Assembly: GCF_900096975.1 (NCBI RefSeq) | Contig: NZ_FMYQ01000010.1 | Coordinates: forward strand, 150,691-214,690 | Length of the DNA stretch: 64,000 nucleotides | From: Paraburkholderia lycopersici | GTDB lineage: Bacteria > Pseudomonadota > Gammaproteobacteria > Burkholderiales > Burkholderiaceae | Direction: 5' to 3' | Shown here: piece after piece, positions 36,983 to 46,327 of the stretch | Layout: every line of letters starts with the position of its first letter | How positions within the stretch are numbered: the stretch's first letter is position 1 | Notes under the pieces: generated by a model | What the model was told of the DNA's origin: nothing | The model's database searches: none | The model's input: only the letters and a program-made list of their open reading frames with translations | Translations under genes and position numbers: made by a program

Positions 36983-38173
36983 ATGTGCCAGCTTCCGATG
37001 ACCCGCCGCGAGTGGCTCAAGCTCGCATCGCTTTTCACCGTCGCGGGCGCCGCGCCTCTGCTCGGCGCACTCGATGCGCGCGCGGCGAGCGAACCAGACG
37101 CGCCGCTACGCATCGGCTATCTGCCCATTACCGACGCCGCGCCTCTGCTTGTCGCGCACAACAACGGCTATTTCGCGCAAGCGGGCTTGCAGGTCGAAAA
37201 ACCGACGCTGCTGCGCAGTTGGGCGCAGCTCGTCGAGGCGTTCCTCTCCGGTCAGGTCAACGTCGTCCACCTGCTCTCGCCGATGACGATCTGGGCGCGC
37301 TACGGCAGCCATGCGCCCGCGAAAGTCGTGGCGTGGAATCACGTGAACGGCTCGGCGCTCACGGTCGCGGCGGAGATCGGCAAGCTCGCGGACCTCGGCG
37401 GCAAGACCGTCGCCGTCCCGTTCTGGTATTCGATCCATAACGTCGTGCTGCAAGACATGCTGCGCGCGCAAGGGCTCGTGCCCGTGCTCACGAAGGACGG
37501 CGCGCTCAAGCCCAACGAGGTGCGCCTCGTCGTGATGGCGCCTGCCGACATGCCGCCCGCGCTGGCCGCGAAACAGATCGCGGGTTTCATCGTCGCGGAG
37601 CCGTTCAACGCCGCCGCCGAGGCGCTCAAGGTCGGCAAGATCCTGCGCTTCACGGGCGACGTATGGCGCGATCATGCATGCTGCGTCGTATTCATGCACG
37701 AGCGCGATCTCGCCGAGCGGCCCGCGTGGTCGCAGAAAGTCGTCGATGCGATCGTGCAGGCCCAGGTGTGGACGCGCGCGCATCCGCAGGAAGCCGCGCA
37801 ACTGCTCTCCAGGAGCGGCGCGAATCACTACACGCCTCACGCCGCCGGCATCCTGCAAAGCGTACTGGCGCCCGCCCCCGCCGACGAAGCGCGCTATCTC
37901 GCCGACCGCGCCATCGTTCACGGCGACTGGCACGAGAAGCGCATCGACTTCCAGCCGTATCCGTATCCCGCGTACACGGAAGAGCTCGTGCGGCGGCTCA
38001 AGGCGACGCAGGTCGAAGGCAACGGGCAGTTCATCAACGCGCTCGATCCGGCGTTCGTGGCGCGCGACCTCGTCGACGACCGCTTCGTGAAGAAGAGCAT
38101 CGAGGCCGTGGGCGGCATGAAAACCTTCGGATTGCCCGCAACATACGCGCGCACGGAGACGATCGTTGTCTAG
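36983..38173 (+). CDS. NrtA/SsuA-type ABC substrate-binding protein
   Basis: This is a 396-residue periplasmic binding protein. A twin-arginine leader (MTRREWLKLASLFTVAGAAP) with cleavage after ARA suggests Tat export of a folded protein. The mature part shows LRIGYLPITDAAPLLVAHNN, GYFAQAGLQVEKPTLLRSWA, and IAGFIVAEPFNAAAEALKVG, as in the NMT1/NrtA family. The closest recognised relatives bind nitrate, bicarbonate or small sulfonated or pyrimidine-like compounds; substrate is unresolved. Its end overlaps the permease gene by eight bases. Confidence 0.85.
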   Translation: MCQLPMTRREWLKLASLFTVAGAAPLLGALDARAASEPDAPLRIGYLPITDAAPLLVAHNNGYFAQAGLQVEKPTLLRSWAQLVEAFLSGQVNVVHLLSPMTIWARYGSHAPAKVVAWNHVNGSALTVAAEIGKLADLGGKTVAVPFWYSIHNVVLQDMLRAQGLVPVLTKDGALKPNEVRLVVMAPADMPPALAAKQIAGFIVAEPFNAAAEALKVGKILRFTGDVWRDHACCVVFMHERDLAERPAWSQKVVDAIVQAQVWTRAHPQEAAQLLSRSGANHYTPHAAGILQSVLAPAPADEARYLADRAIVHGDWHEKRIDFQPYPYPAYTEELVRRLKATQVEGNGQFINALDPAFVARDLVDDRFVKKSIEAVGGMKTFGLPATYARTETIVV

Positions 38174-38996
38174 CCTGCCCGTCCGTTCCGGCAACGCACC
38201 CGAAGGCGCCACGCAAGGCAACGGCGGGCGCGCGCGCCGCCGTCTCGCGCGCGTGTCGCTCGGCATGCTCGGGCTCGCGGCGATCCTCGCGCTCTGGTGG
38301 CTCGGCGTGGCGATGCTGGCGGGCCGCAACGCGCTCGCCGCGCAATTCGGGCCGCTCGCGGCGCTGCAAACCTTCCCTTCGCTGGTCGTCGACGACAGGC
38401 TGTTCGCGCATGCCGGCGCGAGCCTGCGGCGCATTGGGGTCGGTCTCGCCTGCGCAATGGCGATCGGCGTGCCGCTCGGCTTTTTGATCGGCCGCGTCAA
38501 GACGCTCGAAACGGCGCTCTCGCCCGCGCTGCAGTTCCTTCGCATGATCTCGCCGCTTTCGTGGATGCCGATCGCCGTGATGTCGCTCGGCGTGGGCGAT
38601 CCGCCCGTCTACTTCCTGCTCGCGTTCGCGGCGGTCTGGCCCATCGTCATGAGCACGGCGTCGGGCGTGCAGCACATCGACGCACGCTGGATCCAGCTCG
38701 GCGAAAGCCTCGCGGCGACCCGCGCCGAAATGCTCTGGCACATCTACGTGCCGGGCGTCGCCGCGCACGTGCTCACGGGCGTGCGCCTCGCCATCGGCGT
38801 GCTATGGATCGTACTCGTGCCCGCCGAAATGCTCGGCGTGAGCTCGGGGCTCGGCTACCTGATTCTCGATACGCGCGACCGCCTCGCGTATTCGGAGCTG
38901 ATGGCAGTCGTGCTCGTGATCGGCGCGTTGGGCTTCCTGCTCGACTATGCGGCGCGGCAGCTTTATCGCCGCTTCGGCGCGCAGCGCGAAGCATGA
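38166..38996 (+). CDS. ABC importer permease (SsuC/TauC-like)
   Basis: This 276-residue permease has six predicted helices. The EAA-like cytoplasmic loop lies in WIQLGESLAATRAEMLWHIY, and the start of the transmembrane domain reads GASLRRIGVGLACAMAIGVP. The N-terminal 30 residues are a charged extension. It completes the importer with the upstream ATPase and Tat-exported binding protein and is the last gene of the operon. A gap of 493 bases follows before metY. Confidence 0.88.
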   Translation: MSSLPVRSGNAPEGATQGNGGRARRRLARVSLGMLGLAAILALWWLGVAMLAGRNALAAQFGPLAALQTFPSLVVDDRLFAHAGASLRRIGVGLACAMAIGVPLGFLIGRVKTLETALSPALQFLRMISPLSWMPIAVMSLGVGDPPVYFLLAFAAVWPIVMSTASGVQHIDARWIQLGESLAATRAEMLWHIYVPGVAAHVLTGVRLAIGVLWIVLVPAEMLGVSSGLGYLILDTRDRLAYSELMAVVLVIGALGFLLDYAARQLYRRFGAQREA

Positions 38997-39489
38997 CGCG
39001 AACGCTAGCGTCGCGATGCGCGATGTCCGTGGCGGGATCGCGGCCATCCTGGCAGGCGGCGGGATGGCTGTCACGCGTCACGTGTCACGCCATGCATTTC
39101 GAAACGGACTCCGAAATAAAACCACCGCGCGGCTAGCTGCTCGATCACATCGAACACCCGATGCTCGACGACGGGCGTCCGTGGATGCTCACTTGCGCCC
39201 CCGAACAGCGCCAATCATGTTGCCTGGCTAAACAAACGCGAAACAATGCTAAAGCGCATCGCCGTTGCGCCTTACAATCGCATGCACAAGGGGCACGCCG
39301 CAAGCGCTCGATCTCATTGACGGCGCGATGCCGGAATGCATCGAGCCTCGGATCGCCCCGCGCCAGGGAGTCGGGCGGACGGCACGATCCGCGCGAGCGG
39401 TCCGATTGCGACGATATGCGCAGGCGAGGCGCGCGCTGCCCACGCCGTGCTCGAACACATGAAGTCAATCCTTTTTACGGAGTGGTGAA
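38997..39489. other. intergenic region before metY
   Basis: These 493 bases contain only short open frames on both strands with poor codon character, and none gave a recognisable product. They should hold the metY promoter. No SAM riboswitch structure or clear palindrome was seen. Confidence 0.5.
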
Positions 39490-40785
39490 ATGACGGAACC
39501 GAAGAAGCCCGACTGGCGCCTCGAAACACTTGCCGTACACGGCGGCTATCGGCCCGACCCGACGACGCGCGCGGTTGCGGTGCCGATCTATCAGACGGTC
39601 GCCTATGCCTTCGACGACACGCAGCACGGCGCCGACCTGTTCGATCTCAAGGTGCCGGGCAACATTTACACGCGCATCATGAATCCGACCCAGGACGTGC
39701 TCGAGCAGCGCGTCGCCGCGCTCGAAGGCGGCATAGCCGCCCTCGCGCTCGCCTCCGGTCAGGCGGCGGTCACCTATGCGATCCAGACCATTGCCGAAGC
39801 CGGCGACAACATCGTCTCCGCCAGCACGCTCTATGGCGGCACCTACAACCTGTTCGCGCACACGCTGCCGCTTTCGGGCATCACCACGCGGTTCGCCGAT
39901 CCGCGCGAACCGGAGTCGTTCGAGCCGCTCATCGACGCGAAAACCAAGGCGATCTTCGCCGAGTCCGTGGGTAATCCGCTCGGCAATATCACCGACATCG
40001 CGCGACTTGCGGAAATCGCACACCGGCACGGAATTCCGCTCATCGTCGACAACACGGTGCCTTCGCCTTATCTGCTGCGTCCGTTCGAGCACGGCGCCGA
40101 CATCGTCGTGCATTCGCTCACGAAGTATCTGGGCGGTCACGGCACCAGCCTCGGCGGCGCCATCGTCGATTCAGGAAAGTTTCCGTGGGCGGAACACAAG
40201 GTCCGCTACAAGCGCCTGAACGAACCCGACGTGAGCTATCACGGCGTGGTCTACACGGAAGCGTTCGGACCGGCCGCCTATATCGGCCGCGCACGCGTCG
40301 TGCCGCTGCGCAATACCGGCGCGGCGATTTCACCGTTCAACGCGTTTCAGATCCTTCAAGGCATCGAAACGCTCGCGCTGCGGCTCGAACGGATCACCGA
40401 CAACGCGCTCAAGGTCGCACAATTTCTCAAGGGGCACGCGCGCGTCGAGTGGGTGAACTATGCGGGGCTGCCCGAGCATCCCGATCACGCGCTGGCGAAG
40501 CGGTATCTTTCCGGGCGCGGGCCCGGCATTCTCACCTTCGGCGTGAAGGGCGGCCGCGCGGGTGGCGCGGCGTTCCAGGATGCGCTGCAACTCTTCACGC
40601 GTCTCGTCAACATCGGCGACGCGAAATCGCTCGCCACGCACCCCGCGTCGACGACGCATCGTCAGCTTTCGGCCGAGGAATTACGCAAGGCGGGCGTGAG
40701 CGAGGAGACCGTGCGTCTGTCGCTCGGCATCGAACATATCGACGATCTGCTTGCGGATCTCGACCAGGCGCTGGCGCGCGTCTGA
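39490..40785 (+). CDS. metY: O-acetylhomoserine sulfhydrylase (aminocarboxypropyltransferase)
   Basis: This 431-residue PLP enzyme makes homocysteine (or methionine) from O-acetylhomoserine and sulfide (or methanethiol). It has the Cys/Met-metabolism fold. Seen are GNIYTRIMNPTQDVLEQRVA, ALEGGIAALALASGQAAVTY, the PLP phosphate block SASTLYGGTYNLF, and the Schiff-base lysine in SLTKYLGGHGTSLGG. The C-terminal THPASTTHRQLS is typical of the MetY group. The start has AC-GGAG in AATCCTTTTTACGGAGTGGTGAA upstream. Its position after a sulfonate-type importer fits sulfur assimilation but they are separate transcripts. Confidence 0.93.
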   Translation: MTEPKKPDWRLETLAVHGGYRPDPTTRAVAVPIYQTVAYAFDDTQHGADLFDLKVPGNIYTRIMNPTQDVLEQRVAALEGGIAALALASGQAAVTYAIQTIAEAGDNIVSASTLYGGTYNLFAHTLPLSGITTRFADPREPESFEPLIDAKTKAIFAESVGNPLGNITDIARLAEIAHRHGIPLIVDNTVPSPYLLRPFEHGADIVVHSLTKYLGGHGTSLGGAIVDSGKFPWAEHKVRYKRLNEPDVSYHGVVYTEAFGPAAYIGRARVVPLRNTGAAISPFNAFQILQGIETLALRLERITDNALKVAQFLKGHARVEWVNYAGLPEHPDHALAKRYLSGRGPGILTFGVKGGRAGGAAFQDALQLFTRLVNIGDAKSLATHPASTTHRQLSAEELRKAGVSEETVRLSLGIEHIDDLLADLDQALARV

Positions 40786-40943
40786 CGAGGAGACGAAAGA
40801 GCCGGCGTGAGATCGTCTGAAAGCGTCTGAAAGCAATTGTCTGCCGATACGACCGGCTCCACGACCTGGACAGCGGGATCGGATTTCTGCGTGCACGCGG
40901 CACGCAGATGAACGCATGGAACAAGCGGTCCTGCGCACCTCTC

Positions 40944-43900
40944 TTACGATCGGGATGCCGCAAGGCAGTCCGCTTCACTGGCGCGACCTTGCTCGTTGAG
41001 TACCCGGATCAAGCCCTTTCGGCTCTCTTCGATCCCGGGATGTCCGGTGGGCAGGGCAACCGATCTTTGCTCCCAGGCCTCGCGATAGAGGCGCTCGGCG
41101 TCGCCGTACTGCGCCTTGTGCTCAAGCACGGTTGCGAGTTTATGCATGCTGGCGGCGGTCGCAGCGTCGCCCTCCGGCAGAAACTGCTGTCGCAGCGCCA
41201 ATGCCTCGCGATGCAAACTTTCTGCCTCGTCTACAGACCCGAGTTTGAAAAGGATCTGCGCCAGGTTGTTCAAACTCGAAGCCAGGAGGGGACTGCTTGC
41301 GGGCAGCGCATCGCGTCTCATCCTTAGCGCGAGCCGATACAACGGCTCGGCAGCTTCATGACGCCCAAGCCTGAACAGGGTGGTCGCAAGGCTATTCTGC
41401 AAGGTAGCGATCTCGGCCTTCGCATCAGGGGTCAGCTTTTCCCTCAACGCCAAGGCCTGCCGATAGAGCGGCTCCGATTCGGAATAGCGTGCTTGCTTGT
41501 CCAAAACATCGGCAAGGGTAATCAGGCTACCGACCATTTGCTCGTCATTGTTCGAGCACGCCTCTTTTTCCAGTTCCAGCGCCTGACGGTAGAACGGCTC
41601 CGCCTCGGCATATCGCCCCTGCTGATAGAACAGGTTGCCGAGAGTGTGTTTAACCACACCCAATGTGCCCGCAGGTATCTGCGCCCCTTCAGCAAGGTCC
41701 ATGGCGCTTCGGCAGAGCTTTTCCGCTTCATCGTATTTATCTTGCGCCACCAGTGCACTTGCCAGATTGGCCATGGTTCCAATCCTGTCGGGATGTGCGG
41801 CCGGCAGCGTCCCGGAAGTGACGTCCAGCGCCTGACGATATAGCTGCCCGGCCTCCGCCTTCTGGCCTTGATAGCTTAATACGTGTCCAAGATTATTTAA
41901 GCTATATGCAATCATGGGATGACCGGACGGCAATCCGGTCTTTGCCAGATCGAGCGCCTTTCTATACAGAGGTTCGGCTTCTGCATAGCGCCGCTGATTT
42001 GCCAGGATGTTCGCTAGTGTGTTGTACGGTGCCGGAGCAAGAAAATGTTCGTCCGGCAATGCTTGTACCAGCTCTATCGCCTCGCGGGCCAGCTTTTCGG
42101 CGACCTCGACATGCCCCAACGCTTCCTCAACGCCCGCCAGATTGTTGAGATTTTCGATCATGTGCGGGTCCGCCGCGCGCAATGTATTCCGGTTCATTTC
42201 CAGCAGCATGCGATATAGCTGCCCGGCTTCCTCAAGACGATTTAGCGCGTCTGCCACATAGGCGAGACCAAACAGGACTTCTTCGGGAATGGAGCCTTTG
42301 TCGGTATAGGCGGCCCATAGCCGGCGAAATAACTTCTCCGCTTCCCCAAGATCACCGTTTCGTACGAGCGTGCAGGCGAAATTAATCAAAGGCACGGCGT
42401 TTTGGTCAATTTCGGCAGACGATGACGAAACATTTTCTGCAATCCGCCGAAAGACTCCCACGGCATCGCCATAGCGGCCATAAGCATCGAGATAAACGGC
42501 GAGATCGTGACTCGCCTTGATCTGGCCGCGCTGGCTCAGCGTCGGCAACCACTTTGGCAACCAGCTTGCTGCGCACGTATGCCACCTTACGTGATACGCG
42601 GCTTTCCCGGTCAACTCACGAAACAGAACGTCCGCGATCGCCTGACGCCCTTCCCGCGCATCGACGAAGAAAGCATTGTTCTCCGAGTCCGTTAGCCATT
42701 CGATCAAGGTCTTGTGAAACACGGAGATGCCCAGCCGCGAGTCGATCACGTAGCTTCCTAACGCCCGGCGCTGTTTGTGGAACTGCTCCTGGCTCCATTG
42801 CAACACCTCAATGGCCAGACTCTCTGGCAACGGATCGCCCGCAGCCACAAGCAGCCGGAGCAGGGGCCGAACCCCGTCTTCGTAATGTTCGGGCGCGCGC
42901 CCGAATCGACGCTGAAAGCTCAATTGATAGAGACTGTTCAGCCCAGGCACGCCCGCATCGATTGTCTGGAGCTGCCCCGGATCCAGCACCTGGTCGTGCA
43001 ATCCGCGTTCGACCTCGACGAGGTACAGAAACATGCCTTCACTCCGCTCGATCAGCAGCGTTTGCATCCGCTGCTGCTGCGCAGCCGGCATGGCCAGAAT
43101 TTCCGGCCGGTTGGCCAGATGCCGCGCATACCACTCCCGCAGATCCGCCCGGTTTCGCTCATCCTGAGCATCAAGCTCGAAGGGTCTGTATCGCTGGAGT
43201 CGCGACACGACGGCGGATTCCGGGCGGCTCGTCACAACCAGCCCAACCCAGTCGGGCAATCGACCCAGATCCTGGGCAATAAAGTCCGCCAGCGGATTGT
43301 TGCCCGCCTCATCCGTCGCTTCGTCCAGCGCGTCGATCAGGATGACCAGCTTGTGCTCGCGCCAGATCAGTTGATCCTTGCCCAGCGGCTCGATGACCAG
43401 CAGGTCGAGCAACTCATGGGGATTCAGCTTGTCCAGCGCCTTGCGGCTGTCGTCCAGTCGATCGGCCACCGAATGCGCACTGATGCCCAGCGCGCGCAGC
43501 AAACGCACCCTGTAGTCTTCCAGCCGCAGCGCGAGCTGATACGCCAGACTCCGCACGGCCCGCTCGGGGCTGCGCAACGCCGCGCCGTTGGTGCTGCAAA
43601 ACCAGTTCGCCACGACGGTATTTCGATTGCGTGTGGCCAGATTGGCCGCCAGTGCCGTTTTGCCGGTCCCGGGGCCCGCCTTGATCCAGAAAAGCCGCGA
43701 TGCCGGTTGATGATCCACCCAATGTTGATAGGCATCGAACACCCACTGTCGGCCGACGAAGTCTTCCAGATGTTCGGCAATGCGCGACTCGAAGCCGGTC
43801 GGCCGCAGAACATCGCGAAGGGCTTCGATCTCGCTTGCATAAGCGCCCGCCTCGCCTTCGATCTTGCCGATCAGTTCAATCAGATGCGACTCGTACCAGC

Positions 43901-44474
43901 GGTTCCATTCCACGCCCGGCACATTGCCGGCGCGGATATCGCGCCACTCGTGCAGATCCGGCCATTGAAGCTCCCGCAATGTGAGCGGAATATCGTTTTC
44001 CAGGGCGGCTTCGAGAACGACCGGATATACCGTGCCAAAACGGTTGAGTCCCAGCGCAATTTCATTCCGGCACACGCCCGGATCGCGCAGGGCGTGTCGG
44101 GACATGAACGCCACCATCATGTTGCTGGAGTCGATCCCGCGGGTAATGCTTCCTTTCCAGTTATCCCAGGTGCCGATGTCCTTCGCGTCGAACCAGATCC
44201 GGTGTCCGCGCTTCTCGAGATCGGCCTTGAACATCTCGACCAGCTCGCGGTTCTCGTCGTGGGCGTAGCTGAAGAAAATGTACTGTGGACGGGTCGCCTG
44301 GCTATCCGAACGATTGGCGGGCGTTCCGGCCGATCCCGGAAAGCGTTGCTCGCATTGCTGGCATTCCCACAACGCCACCTTGCTTTTGAAGACCAGGTCG
44401 GCGCTGCCGCAATACGGGCATGCCGATGACAACGAGTTTGCATTTTGGCCCTGCGTGCCATTGACCCCGGACAT
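40944..44474 (-). CDS. zinc-ribbon/TIR/STAND NTPase/TPR protein, predicted immune sensor-effector
   Basis: This 1176-residue multidomain protein reads in order: a zinc ribbon (C19, C22, C38, C41), then a TIR domain at about residues 65-155. That domain has YIFFSYAHDENRELVEMFKA and the likely catalytic Glu138 in VCRNEIALGLN. A STAND/NACHT NTPase follows, with Walker A AGPGTGKTAL (residues 266-275) and Walker B LVILIDALDEA (about 376-386). Then come a helical linker and about ten TPR units from residue 700 to the end (repeats such as YAEAEPLYRKALDLAKTGLP). The start 44474 is preferred (GGGGAAAAC upstream) over the frame opening at 44600. Bacterial TIR domains of this type cleave NAD or make signals once the STAND core senses infection; that role here is inferred. 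A membrane-protein gene lies 88 bases upstream. Confidence 0.85.
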   Translation of the reverse strand: MSGVNGTQGQNANSLSSACPYCGSADLVFKSKVALWECQQCEQRFPGSAGTPANRSDSQATRPQYIFFSYAHDENRELVEMFKADLEKRGHRIWFDAKDIGTWDNWKGSITRGIDSSNMMVAFMSRHALRDPGVCRNEIALGLNRFGTVYPVVLEAALENDIPLTLRELQWPDLHEWRDIRAGNVPGVEWNRWYESHLIELIGKIEGEAGAYASEIEALRDVLRPTGFESRIAEHLEDFVGRQWVFDAYQHWVDHQPASRLFWIKAGPGTGKTALAANLATRNRNTVVANWFCSTNGAALRSPERAVRSLAYQLALRLEDYRVRLLRALGISAHSVADRLDDSRKALDKLNPHELLDLLVIEPLGKDQLIWREHKLVILIDALDEATDEAGNNPLADFIAQDLGRLPDWVGLVVTSRPESAVVSRLQRYRPFELDAQDERNRADLREWYARHLANRPEILAMPAAQQQRMQTLLIERSEGMFLYLVEVERGLHDQVLDPGQLQTIDAGVPGLNSLYQLSFQRRFGRAPEHYEDGVRPLLRLLVAAGDPLPESLAIEVLQWSQEQFHKQRRALGSYVIDSRLGISVFHKTLIEWLTDSENNAFFVDAREGRQAIADVLFRELTGKAAYHVRWHTCAASWLPKWLPTLSQRGQIKASHDLAVYLDAYGRYGDAVGVFRRIAENVSSSSAEIDQNAVPLINFACTLVRNGDLGEAEKLFRRLWAAYTDKGSIPEEVLFGLAYVADALNRLEEAGQLYRMLLEMNRNTLRAADPHMIENLNNLAGVEEALGHVEVAEKLAREAIELVQALPDEHFLAPAPYNTLANILANQRRYAEAEPLYRKALDLAKTGLPSGHPMIAYSLNNLGHVLSYQGQKAEAGQLYRQALDVTSGTLPAAHPDRIGTMANLASALVAQDKYDEAEKLCRSAMDLAEGAQIPAGTLGVVKHTLGNLFYQQGRYAEAEPFYRQALELEKEACSNNDEQMVGSLITLADVLDKQARYSESEPLYRQALALREKLTPDAKAEIATLQNSLATTLFRLGRHEAAEPLYRLALRMRRDALPASSPLLASSLNNLAQILFKLGSVDEAESLHREALALRQQFLPEGDAATAASMHKLATVLEHKAQYGDAERLYREAWEQRSVALPTGHPGIEESRKGLIRVLNEQGRASEADCLAASRS

Positions 44475-44562
44475 CCGTTTTCCCCGAAGACTTCGTGTTT
44501 TTATTTGCCTGCATGATCGACGGATCTGCAGGACTGAACGGCTTGCAACGCGCGCGTAGCGG

Positions 44563-45708
44563 CTAGCCCGCGTGAATATCCTTGGTGCGCAGCGCAACAT
44601 GCCACCCCGCGGCTTCCCCTGTCACCAGGCGATAAAACGCCTGAATGGCGTTGTGCAACTGCTCGGCGCCCGGCTCGCCATTGGCGCCGATCCCTGCTAT
44701 CTGGTCACGCAGCACGGTCAGTTCCTCGCACATCTCTTCGGACTGCTGGTGAAGCGTGGCAAATTCGCCGGCACTCACAATGCCGTGACAAGCCGCAGCC
44801 ACGGTCGGCAGCATGACGGCGAAGAACGACAACCAGGGCGAATGCCAGAAGAAATGCGCGAGGCAGATCGCAATCGTGGCGAGGAAGCATCGGAACGCGA
44901 TTCGATGCAGGCGATGATGGATGCGCTCGCATCGCGCCGCGTTGATGGCGTGATAGATACGTTGCTGGTCGATGATCGCAAGACTGTAGGCGCAATAGTG
45001 CGTCACGCCTTCCGCCGATACCCGGGTCTTCGGAACGGCCCCGGCGATTCCCCGGTACCAGTCGATGAACGGGTCCGTGAAGCGCTTGTCGAGGAACGCT
45101 CCGGAGAGCGGCTGGACATCGACCGGACCACCAGGGAGCGCGAGCAGCAGCCCGGCATAGCGCAGTTGCTCGGTCAGAACGCGGTTCGTCACCCATTTCC
45201 GCCGCCACGCCTGATCGAGCGCCAGGCCGTGCCGGGCCAGCCACGCGCGAAAAGGGCGTTTCGTGCAGGCGTGCGCCCGGGCGCCTCGCCCGGCGTCAGA
45301 CGTCCGGTGAGCGCCCGCATGCTCCCGGCCGAGCATATAGACGAAAAGGATGCACAGGATGCAGACGGCTTCAAGAACCGTGCACGCCCAACCGTAGGCA
45401 TGCGCGAATTCTTCCGGGAGCACCAGCGGAAGGGCAGCCGCAGCCGCAGCCACGGCCACGACGCCGAGACCGAAATTGATCAGGAAGCCGCTGCGATAAC
45501 GCATCGCATAGCGTTCGGAAATGACCTCCCGCCGTGCGAGCGCATGCTTGATCCTCCTGTCGATCGACTCCGGCAGCGCCACTGCGGGCAAGACATGCAA
45601 GTAGCGCGCGCCGGACGCGGCAACCCTGTCCGGAATGGCCGGCTCCCCCCCGAAGCAGCGACGAAACGTTATCCATACGTTTTTGCAAATTTGGTCTACC
45701 AGGCGCAT
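44563..45708 (-). CDS. four-helix membrane protein of the TIR-STAND island
   Basis: This 381-residue membrane protein is not recognised as a named family. Four hydrophobic segments occur in two pairs: about residues 76-98 and 107-127, then 271-288 and 291-311. A basic cytoplasmic middle part (about 130-270) contains RAWLARHGLALDQAWRRKWV and IYHAINAARCERIHHRLHRI. A helical C-terminal tail follows the last pair. The paired-helix layout recalls SLATT/S-4TM-like membrane effectors of bacterial conflict systems, but no diagnostic motif proves it. It lies upstream of the TIR-STAND gene on the same strand and would be expressed with it. Confidence 0.6.
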   Translation of the reverse strand: MRLVDQICKNVWITFRRCFGGEPAIPDRVAASGARYLHVLPAVALPESIDRRIKHALARREVISERYAMRYRSGFLINFGLGVVAVAAAAAALPLVLPEEFAHAYGWACTVLEAVCILCILFVYMLGREHAGAHRTSDAGRGARAHACTKRPFRAWLARHGLALDQAWRRKWVTNRVLTEQLRYAGLLLALPGGPVDVQPLSGAFLDKRFTDPFIDWYRGIAGAVPKTRVSAEGVTHYCAYSLAIIDQQRIYHAINAARCERIHHRLHRIAFRCFLATIAICLAHFFWHSPWLSFFAVMLPTVAAACHGIVSAGEFATLHQQSEEMCEELTVLRDQIAGIGANGEPGAEQLHNAIQAFYRLVTGEAAGWHVALRTKDIHAG

Positions 45709-45847
45709 CTGCGAGATGTCTTATATGTGAAATAATAATTGGCGCAATACCACCGCCGGTCGTTGCCGGCGAGCCGGTCGAGCGTAGCATTGTCCACGGA
45801 CGCCGTAAATCTTTCCCCAAAACCGGCCCGGCTCATTCAAAAGAACC
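45709..45847. promoter_or_regulatory. divergent promoter region of the island
   Basis: This 139-base AT-richer gap separates the two arms of the island. It contains ATGTCTTATAT (45716-45726), whose TCTTATAT core recurs upstream of acnB and near nnrS, and the AT-rich run AAATAATAATT (45731-45741). Both arms probably start from here. Confidence 0.45.
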
Positions 45848-46267
45848 ATGAAACCTGATCTCTCGTGCGACGCCAATGCCCGTCGCTACTCGAAGCGGCA
45901 GGACACGCTTCTCGTCGAGATCGCATCCGCCAGCGGCGTGCTGGCGACACTCGAAGGCGACATCGCCTACGCGCCCGGCGATGCCTTGGTGACAGGGCCT
46001 GCCGGCGATCGCTGGCCGGTCGGCCGCGAGCATTTCGATACGGCCTATATCGCGGTCCCGCCCACCATCCAGGGGCAATCGGGACACTATCGCCGCAGGG
46101 CCAATGTGGTGTGGGCCAAACAGATGACCGACGAGTTCGAAGTCACGCTGGGCGCACGTGGCGTATTGCGAGGCAAGGCCGGGGACTGGCTCGTGCAATA
46201 TGCACCGGCGGATCAGTCCATCGTGGCGGAAAGTATCTTCGCGAAAACATACGTAGCCCTGGACTGA
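45848..46267 (+). CDS. small protein with internal PGDYG-like duplication
   Basis: This is a 139-residue soluble protein. The two halves repeat the same pattern: APGDALVTGPAGDRWPVGRE then HFDTAY in the first, KAGDWLVQYAPADQSIVAES then IFAKTY in the second. Each has GD-x-L-V, then V about ten residues on, then F-x3-Y. This fits a tandem PGDYG-type domain (family without known function), with the second half opening WAKQMTDEFEVTL. It heads the plus-strand arm, 60 bases upstream of the TPR protein gene. No enzyme motif is visible. Confidence 0.6.
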   Translation: MKPDLSCDANARRYSKRQDTLLVEIASASGVLATLEGDIAYAPGDALVTGPAGDRWPVGREHFDTAYIAVPPTIQGQSGHYRRRANVVWAKQMTDEFEVTLGARGVLRGKAGDWLVQYAPADQSIVAESIFAKTYVALD

Positions 46268-46327
46268 CGTCGCGGCGTTCGCGCGCCGCAGAACTCGCCG
46301 CCTCAAACCCGTACGCCAGTATTCACA

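Noticed and set aside
39145..39493. Short open frames on both strands before metY
   Set aside because: Poor coding character, no recognisable product and no ribosome site; left as intergenic.
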